From Artocarpus heterophyllus (lineage: Eukaryota; Streptophyta; Magnoliopsida; Rosales; Moraceae): a stretch of 64,000 nucleotides of DNA. The notes below the pieces were generated by a model that saw nothing but the letters and a program-made list of their open reading frames with translations, did no database searches and was not told the DNA's origin. Below are positions 1 through 16,060 of the stretch, piece by piece. Every line of letters starts with the position of its first letter. Position 1 is the stretch's first letter. The DNA lies in the NCBI GenBank assembly GCA_025403435.1, contig CM046338.1, positions 22,962,392 through 23,026,391 on the forward strand. The letters run 5' to 3'. The position numbers and the translations under genes are program-made.

Positions 1-155
1 TTTGATGATAAATAATCATGGATCTCTCGTCAGATCTGCATTTTCTGTAATACGATACTTAGTTTTGTGAAAATGGATTGCTAAAGTAGAGTGCTAGAGA
101 AAATGATTGTTTGTTCAGTGGGCTAAATTGCAATAAATCTATAATCTGCGTCTAG

Positions 156-3758
<3,603 letters not shown>

Positions 3759-3920
3759 GGTGCTGGATCTGAGCATATGATGAGGCGGTGATTTTTAACC
3801 TTTTGTTTTGGAGATAGACAATCTATCAGCACAATTTTATAGATTATATTTGGAGGAATAACATGTTTTTTTTTATGTATTTGAGAGAGCACCCGGATCT
3901 GTTTTGGATTTTAATGTATG

Positions 3921-3926
3921 AATAAA
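3921..3926 (+). terminator. Poly(A) signal of the TPI gene
   Basis: A canonical AATAAA lies about 163 bp after the TPI stop codon, in a T-rich 3' UTR. It is the first perfect AATAAA downstream of the stop. The cleavage site is not determined. Confidence 0.5.
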
Positions 3927-5756
3927 TCTTGTTTGATGTCATGTATCCACAAGTCACAGTTCTGTGTAATATACTTCAGTCACTGCTTGCATTTGACATG
4001 AGTTATTTAATAGTAATTTCCTTTCTTTCTTTCTTTTTGTTTTTTGTTTTTTGTTTTTTGTTTTTGTTTTTGTTTTTTTTTTTTTTGTGTCTTGAACTTG
4101 GGGTTTTGAAATTCAAACTCTATACCTTGTAATAAAGTCAGGTATATCAACCCCGAGGGGGGACCAAATAACCTTGGGTGTTGTTTGTTAGTTTGGGTTG
4201 CTTCCCCAACTGCCTAATTTAGTGGTGCGTACTCGGTGCGTAGACATGGCCAATGCAAAGTAGAAAAGAGTAGTAATAGAAGTATAATTTGAACTCATCA
4301 TAAATGTTTCATGCGCATGCACGCTATTGCAAAGCACAATTATTTCTGCATTAACAAGGTTCTTTGAAGCTTACATTATAATTTTCAAGATGTTCTCTTG
4401 TCAGCAAGATAAGTTTTATGATATAAAATACTTAATGAATTACCATCTTCAAGTCTAAGTTTATTTGATAATATCGTTTCAACTAAATAGTTTTTAACTG
4501 CTATAATGTAAAGTAAAAATAAGCTACAGTATAAAGCTTTCATAAATTATAGTAAATTTGTTATAACTTGTTATTCTAACTACATTACCAGACAAATTGA
4601 GAAACATGGAGGAGTTTAAAGAATTTGAAGTAATATTTAACTTGTACGTGTTAAATGCATGTGAGTGTTTATTAATCAAGACACGTCTTTAAAGCTTCAG
4701 TATTCGAAGAAAGTATAGCAAATTTTTGTCATATGCATAATATGTTTTTTGGAACTTAAGTCTCATATATATATATATATATTTACTATTTAAAGTCTTC
4801 TGCATCCATCATTGTTGTATTAACTTTCAGTTTTATTCGCATTATGATGAGTATTAATTTCTGAGTATCATATTTAGGTTTAAAGAAGGTATTTAACATT
4901 GTTTTAAAATAATTATAATCATTAATTTATTTAAATTTTGTTGAAGAGTACTAAAAAATTTTTACTGAAATTTAGTAATCAGTTGGTGTTTTAAAGTTAA
5001 GAAATCTAAGCAAGCTAAGTAATGGTCTAAAAAATCAAGTCATTATATTAAAAATCACTTACTTTGTATATCTAGATGATCAAGATCATGTTCTTTTTCA
5101 AACTTCTGGAATAATGGCTTTGCATGATAGCATTGAGCAATAACGGAGTCAAGATTTTGAGTCAGGAGGGGGGCCATTTTTTATCAAGATTATTTTAACA
5201 TATATTAAGAAAAGTACATATGCTGATAATGTCATTTTCAGTCCTTTATTGTTTTTGAACTGTGGTTTATAATTAGATTAGATATGTTATATTACATAAT
5301 AATAATAATAATAATAAACAATGCAAGTATTTATATTAAAAATGCACATTAAAATAATATATAGAGAGTTTACAAACATGATATAGATATGTTTCGAAAG
5401 TACAAAATACGTTGTATAATTTGTTATCCTAACCATGTATGTATGGAGATTACCAAAGTATCAATAAAGAAGAGATGGGACCTTAAACGAGATGCTTTTC
5501 GAGAGTATTAGTTACTCCGTAATATTAATTATCCCAACACTAGAGTCAATGAATCTAAAGGTTTTAACAACAACATGTTACAAAAATATATATATATATA
5601 CAAGATGTGTAGGAAAGCGGTTATTTAGGACACAAGAAATAAAGACAAACATGCTGTAGGTAAAACCAAAAGATTATAAGTAGAGATTTGAATCCAATAG
5701 TCATTTTTCGCTTTCTTTTTTCCAATCAAGCTTGGACGTTGCAGTGTCAGACTTTA
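3927..5756. other. Gene-free AT-rich DNA with microsatellites
   Basis: No coding region is supported. It holds T-rich runs (4017-4087), an (AT)n tract near 4770-4788, an (AAT)n tract near 5299-5318 and a second (TA)n near 5588-5601. At about 5146-5180 a short stretch (CGGAGTCAAGATTTTGAGTC plus a G-run) resembles the termini of a common plant transposon family that also seems to occur in the SR-gene intron at 39.2 kb. Around 4490-4570 there is a weak match to the MITE-like family described at 10.6 kb. Confidence 0.5.
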
Positions 5757-6296
5757 GATGAATGACTTGCATTTTGTCAAGTATGTCTTTAGCTGTTGAA
5801 GCAGTAATAAAGATTTATCTTCTCGACTCTACAATGAAGTTTTGTTCTACAGTGTAATCTAAAAACTTTAAAAGATTGTCATAAAAACCATTTACATTCA
5901 AAAGACCTATGGGTTTAGAGTGAATACACAATAGACTCCTACTAGCAACTATGAATAACTCTTCAAGGATGCCTAAACTACCAGGTAATACAATAAAAGC
6001 GTCAGAGTTATAGATCATATTTTCAAGACTCTTAGAGATGTCTAAAACTCTCTCTTCCTTATCTATGATTTTCCTATAGAGGTTCCCCTCAGCTAAAAGA
6101 TGAGGGATAATCCCGACGACATGACTACCCTAGAATGTGCTGCTGTTGCTATATTCTCTATTAACCCTAAGTTACCTCCCCCATAAATTAGGTTAATCTT
6201 TTAACGTGCCAAGACTTATCCTAAGTGTTTTGTGGCTTCTAAGTAGACTTTACCTTTACCAGGACTAGAACCACAAAAGACACAGATAGTTTTTAT
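5757..6296 (-). pseudogene. LOG-like cytokinin riboside 5'-monophosphate phosphoribohydrolase, retro-pseudogene
   Basis: Reading the minus strand from about 6294, the translation follows the LOG (lysine-decarboxylase-like) family end to end: TICVFCGSSPGK, then KINLIYGGGNLGLIE, HVVGIIPHLLAE, NSDAFIVLPGSLGILEE, IHSKPIGLLNVNGFYDNLL and ITASTAKDIL. Active LOG enzymes release free cytokinin bases from nucleotides, using the PGGxGTxxE motif. Here that motif reads PGSLGILEE, so Gly and Thr are lost. The frame is broken by two in-frame TAA codons between the first two blocks, a frameshift before VVGIIP, and a stop after VESRR. Plant LOG genes have several introns, but this copy has none across about 180 codons, and an A-rich tract follows its 3' side (about 5702-5724). 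Both point to a reverse-transcribed copy. It is not expected to encode protein. Confidence 0.8.
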
Positions 6297-6739
6297 TTTC
6301 CTAGATAAATGAGAGGAATATGTGTTTGGTTTATAAAACAGATAGCCTCTTTTTTTGTTTACTATTTGTTTTTTTGGGGTTTGTCTTAAGTCTGCTCTGT
6401 CTAAACTTTGATTACCGAATGAGATCTTAAAAAAGATAGAAATGCAAAAGGACTAGGGACTTATGATAGGTAGGTAATGTACATGTTAGAAAAAAGTTAG
6501 AAAAAAGTTAGACCAAATTAGTTCACATTTATGTAACCTTCGAATAATATTTCATATTCATTATAGTAAAACAAGATTATAACTAATGATTAGAAGGTAT
6601 TCGGTGTTGATTAACAAAATTTTACCGCTCCTATTAAATGTTCACAGAGACATATAAAATAGCCCAGATAAAATTCACAAATATATATACATATCTATCA
6701 AATCGTCTTTTGAAATGCTATAGATACTTATAAAGTAAT
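6297..6739. other. Gene-free spacer
   Basis: AT-rich sequence between the LOG pseudogene and the solo LTR. I see no open frame, RNA gene or clear repeat beyond a short direct repeat of GTTAGAAAAAA near 6484-6505. Confidence 0.5.
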
Positions 6740-7322
6740 TGTTGGAAAATCGAGCAAGAACATCAAAGATTCAAGATAAAGTAATAGACGTAACAAAACT
6801 ACACACCAAGAATTTTACCGAGATTCGGACAAAGATTGTCCTACGTCCTCGTTGAGCTGCCTCACAAGAAGCTCTTCCACTATATGAGAAGAAAGATTAC
6901 ACCCTCAACCTTACCAAACTGTTTGAACAAATCAAAGAGAGAATCCTAAAATGCTCAACAAAACTCAAGGAAGAACAACCCTTTGTGTTTACAGAGAAGA
7001 ACACCCAGAGGAACAATTCTCAGTCCCAAATTCTCTTAATCCTTAAACACCATAACTCTCTTTCTTCTTTTTTCTCTCTGAGCAAATCTCTCCCTCTCTC
7101 TGTGTTTTTCTCACTTTGGAACTCATCAAAGGCAAGGAACTCAGACTGAAAACAACCCTAGCAAAACATTACATATTTATACTAATCATTAACAGTGAGA
7201 TGGACATCCACGTGTAAAGCTTAGATCACACAAAAGAATACAATAAGTTACCGACTTGTCGTATAGTCTTAGGCATAACTTTCCTCTCTGCACATTGTTG
7301 TTTTAGTGAAAATTATCCAACA
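6740..7322. mobile_element. Solo LTR, probably Ty1/copia type, 583 bp
   Basis: The segment starts TGTTGG and ends CCAACA, the inverted termini typical of LTRs. It is flanked on both sides by the identical 5-bp target duplication GTAAT (6735-6739 and 7323-7327). No gag-pol coding sequence is attached, so this is a solo LTR left after recombination between two LTRs. The interior is GC-richer than its surroundings, with CT-rich tracts at 7060-7115. The assignment to copia rests on length and the TGTTGG/CCAACA termini; strand is not assigned. Confidence 0.8.
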
Positions 7323-9409
7323 GTAATACTTTGAAATAAAAAACGATTTAAAGCTGTTTTAAAAGAAACCAATTTAAAGCTGCGTTAAAAGAAACCGATT
7401 TAAAGCTAAACATTTAATATAAAATATTTAGGTGGGTAATTATAGAGATTTGACACAACAATATATACAATATATATTAGAAAAGACAAACACAATCATA
7501 AAAAGTTGATATAAACAAAATGACCCAAATGTTAAATTTTTAGTGAACGGGGTACCATATTAGCAGGGTGACATGTTACACTCGGATCTATTGAATAATT
7601 TCTCTTTATCTTACTCTAAAAATTGTTAAAAATTTTAATATTTATAAACACTAACTTATATTGTTATAAATAATATCTAATTATTTTGTTTCTCTTTGCT
7701 TTTGACAGAGCTTTTTTACACGAAGAGATATTTAAAAAAAAAAAAAAAAAAAAAAAACCCAACCAAGTGGTCTTCTATCTAATAATTGTTCTCACAAATA
7801 ATTGTGTATATGGGCATAAACTGAACAATTCTTCAATCACCAATACATCTCCATCCAACTACTGAAGTACTCTAGAATAATAATTCATAAACAAGGAATA
7901 AATAATTGCTCTATCTCTCAAATTTGCGCTTTAGGCAATTTGAGGATGAATGAAGACGAGTAGGAAATTGAATCTGCTTATGGCATTGCATTATCTTAGA
8001 GGCTTGCGATGCTTATGGATCGTTAACGTATTATTATTGTTGTTGTTGTTGTGACTTTACGTTATCCCTAACACGTGTAAGTAACTTATTGAATCTATAA
8101 AAGATATTATCAATTCTCTAATTTCTAACAACCCTTATGGCTTAAAAATTCTTATTATGCCTTGTGCTCACCATTTTTGAATTATAGCGTTAAGTTGTTG
8201 ATCACTAATGATTTAAATTTCTCTTGTAAAACTGACATCATGTAGAAATTCTGTGTAGCTATATCGAGCTGAAAATTTCTTTTTATCAATTAATCTCAGA
8301 TATTCGAATTGAGATTCTTATAAAAAGCCATTACTTTTAACCCTTACATCAGGTTATCTAATGGCAAAACCTTATTCTAGCACATTAAATAATTATTGTT
8401 ATCATAATATCACATTTGCTATGTGTTTGATACAAAGAGCATATAAAATCGTGCATTCATAACATTATTTACCGCTGAAGCCTTATTGTTATTAAGACTT
8501 TCAGAGTGTCCATTAATTAAGAAAATTCATATTAATTTATGCAATTTAAACTTTTGAATTTTCTAAACATTATAGGAGGCTTCTAACCTTGAATTAAATT
8601 CTTTCAAAAACTTAAAATAATAATAAGCTCTAAATTTATATTTTTTATAAACTTAATGATGTAACTATAAAAAAAAATTAATTAATCATACTTATTAATT
8701 ATTAGATTTTTCAGGACATTACACATGATGCAGGACAAACTCGTGGTAGAGATTGTCATCACTGCCGAATATCGCGACCCTTTAGAATTCTATTGTGACA
8801 GCGCCCGCTGGAACCAAAGAGAAAAGAGAGAGCGGCGACAGATGAGGGTGATGGGGACTGAGTAATATGTTACAAAGTTTTGAACATTCTATATCTCCGA
8901 AATGCTATTAATTTCCTTTCTCCAAAATTATACTATTAGTTTTTATTCCCTCTCCTGAATTTGCTATTTCCCTCTTTCTCCCTTCTAAATTTTACCGTTT
9001 GGCTTCTTTGTACTTTTTCAGACTACTACTTTGCCTTTTTGTATTCAACAAAAAAATAATGCTCTTTTCTGTTTTTTTTTTTTCTTTTTATATATTTATT
9101 GCTCGGTTTGTATTCCATCGTTATATTTTTATTTTTGTCCATGAATCTATCCATTTTTTTAAATCTCTACTCTACAACGTTTATGTAACATATTTTTTTG
9201 ATTTTCTTTTTCTCCTTTTCCAGCAATATCTCGTCTTTTGGCTTGGAAATTGAAGTTGATTGGCCTGTTAATATATAGGTCACATCTCATGCAAGTGGTA
9301 ATTTGGTGTCTTCAGTTTTTGTGTAATGCTACAACAGAGAGTTCTGAAACTAACTCTTTGAGAAGACAACTCTGCTTTATTGACTTTTTTTTTAGAAATA
9401 GACAAATTA
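7323..9409. other. Gene-free AT-rich DNA
   Basis: Contains an A26-class homopolymer at 7732-7757 and a TTG trinucleotide run at 8034-8051. A short GC-richer patch at 8720-8865 has no recognisable protein. The open stretch at about 8999-9253 is T-rich low complexity and is not credible as a gene. Confidence 0.5.
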
Positions 9410-9545
9410 TCCATCATTGGGTTTATGAGAATGATGTTGCTTGCCTAGATAATCTTAAGATAAATTGGCATGCTTTCATAACATTGTGTAAGATGCTGGA
9501 AACAAAGGGGCCTGCTAAAAGAATCCAAATATTGTTGTATGGATA
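9410..9545 (+). pseudogene. PIF/Harbinger transposase-derived fragment (DUF8040-like)
   Basis: The frame ending at the TAA at 9544 contains a stretch with the pattern HHWVYENDVACLDNLKI, then WHAFITLCKMLETKG. It matches the N-terminal DUF8040-type region found in plant HARBI1-like nucleases (pattern YENDxxCLDNLRM...F..LC.(L/M)LE). Only about 45 codons are recognisable. No DDE nuclease domain follows, and the downstream DNA (9550-10110) is AT-rich with Harbinger-like terminal inverted sequences. This is a truncated relic, not a working transposase. Confidence 0.6.
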
Positions 9546-9889
9546 ATTGCACACTCAATTTTTTTGGGATCATGTTTTTATTGAAGAGACATTTATTTAG
9601 ATCATGTTTTACTATTTTTGTTGATTTGATAACATTTGAGACCGTTTATGTTAGAATTATATTCATCATGCTTTTACAGAGTTTATAATATTTGCTTTTA
9701 TTTTCTCATTTGAGTAATTAGTCATATATCAAAGTTAAAATGATTTGAATACTTCTAAGAAAACACTTTAAAACATGATTGAATTTAGATTGAAAACATA
9801 AATGACTAAATAACAGGGGTATTTATGTCAAAACAATTACTGTTTTATTTTATTCTAATGACTAACTAAATATAATAATTGTAATTCCA

Positions 9890-10115
9890 ATATTAATTAA
9901 CAAAGGAATGTGAATAAGCCATTCAATCCATTCTTATTCATCATGATATTGTATTTATATTCCTATTTCTATTTTATTCCACCAAGCCAAACGTCATTTA
10001 AAGGGGATGCAATGACCATTGTAATGGAATTATAATTCTTAAAAGGTAATCATTCATATGTTTGGTTTGACAAAAAACCATATGAATGGTTACTTCTATA
10101 GAATCGTTATTCCAC
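9890..10115. repeat. Inverted-repeat-rich sequence, possible PIF/Harbinger terminal region
   Basis: Contains a near-perfect hairpin (CATTCATATG at about 10049 with CATATGAATG at about 10079) and GGAATG/CATTCC-type words that also appear inverted, in the style of Harbinger/Tourist ends. It lies about 350 bp beyond the transposase relic at 9.4 kb. No TTA/TAA duplication could be fixed. Confidence 0.35.
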
Positions 10116-10564
10116 TAACATGGTTGAGTTACACTTTCTAAAGTGAACCGGTTGATAGAACATTTTATTCCAAAATTGATATTAAAAATATTTCTTGCTC
10201 CCCGAATTACACCTCTCAATTTTCTAAAATTTATTTTAAATGCTTTTTTGACTATCTTAATAATTATTTTTCCCTTAGTCCTGCTACAACTTGCTCTTTG
10301 AAATAGTAATAATAATAATAATGATCTATCCATATGGCAAGAGCGTTAAGCAACTTAGCGCCCTGATTTGATATTGTTTTGGAAATTATGGAAATATTGT
10401 TGTACGTTTTAGATAAAATTTTTAAAAACATTTTTAATACAATTATTAATAAATTTTTATTTTTTAAATAAAACTATTTTTACTTATTTTAAAACATTAT
10501 CAAATAGTTCCTGTCTCTTCTCTTTTTTTTTCTTTTTTTTTTTTCACTCATTTGTCGTCTGAAA

Positions 10565-10726
10565 GGGTGTTTGAAAAGATAGTAGGAACCACTTTTACTA
10601 TAGCATATAAGAGTTTTATATTGTAGCATATTTTTTTATTATTACTGTAACATATGAGAGCTTTACATTGTTCATAATTAAGATTGTGGTGAAAACTAAG
10701 TGGTTCCCACCATTACCGAACACCTC
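10565..10726. mobile_element. MITE-like element, copy 1
   Basis: The ends are imperfect inverted repeats: left GGGTGTTTGAAAAGATAG then GGAACCACTT; right, read inverted, AGGTGTTCGGTAATGGTGGG then AACCACTT. The centre carries the words CTATAGCATATAAGAG and CATATGAGAGCTTTACA. The same words recur in copies near 12.8, 13.4 and 19.6 kb. It is short and non-coding. The superfamily is unknown because the target duplication is unclear. Confidence 0.6.
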
Positions 10727-11029
10727 TGGTTCACGTCTTCAAACAAATTGTTCTTGCTCTCGTACTACCTTTCCATCATACACGCGTTAAGGCCTATATT
10801 ATGCTTTGCTTCCCCTAAAGGCGCTGAAGTCTGACGGTGCCAACAAACCATCATGTTTTTTTTTTTTATTACTTAAAAGTAAGCGTACACTCTGAGACCT
10901 TACATGTAGATGATAAAGAGATGTGCGGACAAGATCTTTGGATGTATAAAAGGTGCTAGTGTCCTTTCGTCCAATGCCTAAGTTTTGCTCACTGGATTTC
11001 ATTTCCCCTTGTTGTTTTTTTTTTTTTTT

Positions 11030-12559
11030 TTTTGCTTTTGCTGTTTTTTTTTTTTTTCTCTTTTGTTTCTGTTTTACTTTTTTTTTTTTTTCAGTTTTTT
11101 CTTTTCCTCTTTGAATCTTTATTTTTCTCTTTCATAATATGCTTGATAAATAAAATATGTTTCCATCTAATTTTTCTTTATTTTGTTATAGTCTTTATTT
11201 TTATGACATTATCAACTGCAATTTTATTCATATACAATATCTCTAATTATTTATGTTGAAATAAATTTTTTAAATATGTTTTTATATAAAAAAATAAATT
11301 AGTATGGTCATCTCAACTACCTTTTTACTATACTTTTGAATTAATTACTTTCCTTTACAGCTACACTATCAATACTATTTAGCGCATAAATATCACTTCT
11401 GAGTTAAATTTTTTTAAATATGTCCTTATTGAAAAATGTATCTATCTTAACTACTATCTTCTAACAATACTTCCTAATTAATTTTCTATTTGATTTGTTT
11501 ATAATTTTTTTCCTTTTTCAAATATGTGTTATTTGTTTACACAAAAATTTCGGTCAAAAAGATGAATATTTCGTCCCCTATATTTGTTTTTTTATTTATT
11601 ACTTTTTTCTAACGGTGCTTACATTTCTTTTGAAGATGATTCTTCTTGCACGGTTTTTTCTTTTTTTTTTTCTTTTTGTTTTTTAAAAACAATTTCATAT
11701 TTTTTCTTTAACAATTTTTTTAATGTTAGTTTTTAAATATATCAAAAAAATATTTTCTCTTCTTTTGTCTTTGTTATGTAATAATTCTTTTAAATACATT
11801 TTCACTTAAATATTTTGTCAAATATATTTTTTAGACTTGCTTTTTTTTTTTAACTGTCGAAATATATATTTTATCCTTAATTATAGCGGGTGTCTGTTGT
11901 TTCTTCGTTGTTCTATCATTTTGCACTTGTTAAAATAACTTCTTTTAAATATGTGCCAGTTTATTTTACAATTTAATTTCTTATTTGCTCTTTTAAAATA
12001 CCTTTTCTTTTCATGTGTTCCTATGAACTGGGGTTTTCCTAATTAGCCGTTACAACAATTTTTTTATAAATATATCTTCTTTTAAAAGTTTTTTCACTAG
12101 ACCCTTTCAACATTATTTTCTAATAAATGTATTCTCTCTAATTTGCTCGTATTGTTGTAATTTTGAAATGTGATTTTTCTCTTACATTATTCTTGTTAAC
12201 GTAATTTTTTTCACATGTGTCCATGCTTAATTTTTGGGTTCCTTTATTTTTTTGATTTTGCTAGAAAATCCTCTATAGGATAATCTGTCCTTTTCATTCA
12301 CTTCTTTTAAATATTTTTTTCTTCACATGATTTCATTGTAATATGTTTTTCAGATATGTATCTATTATATTTTTCTTGTCAAATCCTTATTATTCTGGAA
12401 GTAATACTCATAAAAATGTTTGAGCTGCTCTCATATTAAGTTACAATTAACAAAATCTTTCGTTTTAAAAAAATTAAAAACATAAGAATATGATAACTAA
12501 AACTTAATAACGACTTACAAAATTACTCCCTACGTGTGTAGCACGTGAGTTTAACTAGT
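11030..12559. mobile_element. T-rich region ending in a Helitron-like 3' terminus
   Basis: About 1.5 kb of strongly T-biased sequence with the word TTTTAAATATGT repeated at irregular spacing. It ends at 12532-12558 in a hairpin ACGTG-TGTAG-CACGT followed by AGTTTAA and CTAG before a T, which is the arrangement of plant Helitron 3' ends (hairpin roughly 10 nt before CTRR-T). No 5' TC terminus could be identified, so the left limit is arbitrary. The T-rich open stretches at 11032-11259 and 11495-11686 are low complexity and are not called genes. Confidence 0.4.
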
Positions 12560-12766
12560 AATAGTAATAAAACTCAACGTCTATTAACAAAAAAGCACTA
12601 CTATCACACGTATTTGTCACCAATTCTATTGTATATTTTCCTTTTGTGTTGTTTAATTAATATATTCTTCTTCTACTCCACTCTAGCTTGTGTTAAGGTT
12701 CGAATCCAATAAGATTATAAAATTAATCATAGTAAACTGTACGTGTTCCTCACACACAATTTAAGC

Positions 12767-12906
12767 ATATGTTTGGAGAATTAGTTTAAACTCAAGAAAT
12801 GTAAAGCTCTCTACTACATTCAAAGAAAAAGTAAGCTGCAACATAAAGCCTCTATTGCTATAGTGTTTCGAACTAATTAGTTCAAATTAAGGTTTCCAAA
12901 CACCTT
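12767..12906. mobile_element. MITE-like element, copy 2
   Basis: Left end ATATGTTTGGAGAATTAG and inverted right end AAGGTGTTTGGAAACCTTAA pair imperfectly. Inner sequences include GTAAAGCTCTCTACTAC and AAAGCCTCTATTGCTATAG, relating it to the copy at 10.6 kb. It is a non-coding relic. Confidence 0.45.
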
Positions 12907-13419
12907 ATAAATACATTGAGGATTGATTATTTTAACACTTTTTAAAGTTAGAGATCAAAATGATATTTGACTTGTAAAATTTGAAGACTAAAAATTGAAA
13001 TTAACCTTTTCATTTTTTTTTTCTGGGATAATTACAAGGGGGATCTCCCCTTGACTAAACACTTCAAAAAGGTTACAAGAAAAAGCAAAAAAAAAAAAAA
13101 AAAAACTTCAAAAAGGTTGCTTAACATATGTTAAAATTTCTCAATAAGAAAGAAAAATTGAACATGAGAGAAAGTAGCCCAAGAAATTCATGCTTGATCA
13201 GAAGGTCCAACACGAAAAGTAGTTTGGAAAACGGAGCAATCGAAGGCCAAATCGATATTAGTTGATCCTTCAACCCTCCTTAGATGATCTTTTTTTTTTT
13301 TCTTTTTGCGTAGCCTTCTTAGATTTTGCAACTAACAACTATTAAAAAAAAAAGAAAAAAAAACTAATGTGTTAATCTCATTGCTTGATGATCACGGTCA
13401 TACAAGTCTGTTTGCTTTT

Positions 13420-13540
13420 CAGTTAGGAGAAGTGTAAAGCTCTCATATGCTATAGTAAAAAGAAAAAAAAACGATATAAAGCTCTCACATACTACAGTAT
13501 TTATAGTTCTAACCAATGGTTTTAACTACCACGTCAAACA
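13420..13540. repeat. MITE-like element fragment, copy 3
   Basis: Shares GTGTAAAGCTCTCATATG, GCTATAGTA and AAAGCTCTCACATAC words with the copies near 10.6 and 12.8 kb. Ends are not defined. Confidence 0.35.
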
Positions 13541-16060
13541 TAATTTGCATTTCGCTTTCACGTTTTCCAAAGTCAAAACTAAAGTTTGGTTTTGAAAGAT
13601 GAGAAATCACGAGGTGTTTGGTTGGCTCATCAAACAAATAAACTCTTACAAGAGACCATATCTTGAATTTAACTCATCAATATCATATTGGTACCCACTC
13701 TAATCCTTTTCTACCATTTTTTAGTAAAATAATAGTAATAACAATAACAAAAACCTCCCCATCAAATACAAGAATCTACTTTATGCATTGAAAATTTGCT
13801 AAGATTTTTCTTGTATTTTTCAATGGGACAAAATTTCTCCAATCACACAAATTTGGTTCTAAGGCGAAGGAAGTTGTGTAAAAGAAACAACTAACTTAAA
13901 AAAAGGTGTTCTCTGGTAGAAAAAATAAATAAAGACAAATTTTGATATTTAATTTTTATGGTCTTTGAAAATCATCTTCTATTTTTTTGTTTAGAAATTT
14001 TGGTTTTTACTCATACCCAACAAATTGTTGTTCTTAAAGTCAAAGGCATCATCAAAGGGCAAAAAATTCTCATACGTAGTTATTTTGAATTTCACGCCGT
14101 CAAAAAACACATGCCTAAATTTCCAGCGGAATATTTGAGAATATTTAAAACACAAAATAAATTTTGGCAAAAAAAAGGGGATTTTATGGTAGTACAACGA
14201 ATTCCCACGTTGGTATTGTACTATGCAGCTCTTGCCCTTGGTCCATCCGAAATTCATAAAGTTCTCTTAAGTTTGTATACTTCTTTAGTTCTATATTGTA
14301 AGTGATCTCGCAATCAAAATCCAATACTATCAAAGCTTCTTTTTTTTTTTTCTGATTTTTTTATCCTACCACATGATTTGAAAAAAAAAAACTTGGTAAG
14401 AAAAATGATAGCGAGAATTCTCTAACAAGGTAAGAAAAAAGTAACCAATATTAATCATTTTGAACCGTTAAATTTTCGATAACTTTCATTGAATTGTCAT
14501 ATTTTTTTAATATGATATGGTTTTAATGTAATATGATATATTAAATAAGAACTGTGTTCTAGAGTTTTCCAAATGATAATCAAAGAATTTGGAACCTGTA
14601 ATGGCAATATTAAATATCATTTTTTGACGATATTAGCAAAGATATTCTGACCCTTGGCAACGTGATCCAAGTGAAAAAAGATCAAGCAATGTCTAATAAT
14701 TATTAGTATTCAATTGCCACTAGCACATTTTTAAAGTGTACCATCATGATAATGTGCCAGCTTTGACCAATTGACAAGTGTTTGGCCAAGTATCCTACGT
14801 GTCAAGAGAAGATGTTTGGTTAAGTAGGGTCCACATTAGCTAAATGTGAAAAGCCCACCTTTGATCAGCCTTGCTTCCCAATACTCACTAAAAAAAAATT
14901 AATCACAATAACGGCATTTTTTAAATATTAACTTATTATCAACATTGTTAAATAATCAAGTTAGTCAGGTGTCAACATTGATGAACTGGGTAGAATTATT
15001 CCCATTTGAGAATGCAAGGAGAGAGACAAGGAAAACGACATTGACTGTTTGTTTGAAGCTTATCCAGGTAATAGTTTAAAGGTTTATTTCCCTCCCACCT
15101 TTTTTTTATTCTTTCCTTTTTCTGGTTGGCAAGAGGCTCCAACTTGTGGATAAATAAATCAAAGCACAGAGATAATCAAAGCAAAGAGAAATAGTCAACC
15201 ATTTTACCTTTGTCGTTCGTGAATGTGCACAGAAAAAGAACGTTCCTAGAACCCAACAAGCCAATACCCAGCCTCCACATGCCTACAAGCTTCACGCTCA
15301 CAGACCAAAGAAAAGCTTCTTTTTAACTCTTTTTCCCATTTTTTATACATATATTGATATATATATATAGAGAGAGAGAGAGAGGGAAGCTTTCTATCAT
15401 TAACATCCTATTTATTCAATGAAAACAACTGTCTTGGAGTTGCAACGTTGGTATAGGTATCTAAATTTTTTGATGTTATATTTGAAAAAAATTAATAGTT
15501 TGAATCAATTTTGATTAAAATTATTGTAAAATTTTATACTTTAACGTTTAAAAATTTTAATTAAAACTGAAAATAGTATCATATATTCTTTAAATGACAT
15601 AAATATCACATCATGTTTTTTACTTTTATATATTACGTTAAAGTATAGTCTCTTCAAAGTGTGTATTTTATCTTAGCTGGGGCTCTCATTGTTTATTAAA
15701 ATTATAGAGATATAATCGAAATATTTTACTCAAAAACTTAAATTTCTTAAACAATTACACAGACAATCTCTCTATTAATTCAAACTAACAGAAAAATGTA
15801 GTTTCACCGTTAAATATTTTATAGGAACAGATCCCCGAATTTATTTGGGACATAGCAATTATCCTTAATTTAGTCAACAAAAATGACTTTAAGTGATATT
15901 TGCACACTTGCAACTTGCACTTTATCAATGACTTTAAGTTACATAATACTTACGTTAGATGGTTTTGATATTTTAGTTTATTTTACATTAAAAATTATCA
16001 AAATTAGAATGAAATAGGTGTTGCACATAAAAATATGTTTCCCTTCTGATGTAGACAAAA
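13541..16060. other. Gene-free region upstream of the RLCK gene
   Basis: No supported gene. The open stretches on both strands at about 13960-14305 have no recognisable domain. Several W-box cores (TTGAC/GTCAA) occur, including a pair at 14763-14777, and others near 15041, 15196, 15873 and 16056. A TA/GA microsatellite lies at about 15356-15386. The DNA nearest 16.06 kb probably includes the kinase promoter. Confidence 0.4.

Noticed and set aside
11032..11259. Hydrophobic Phe/Leu-rich open frames at 9.0, 11.0 and 11.5 kb that resemble membrane segments
   Set aside because: They come from poly(T)-rich DNA, which encodes Phe and Leu runs.
13958..14305. 115-codon + frame with an 88-codon frame opposite
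   Set aside because: No domain, no codon-like composition and no homologous pattern; overlapping frames on both strands suggest chance.
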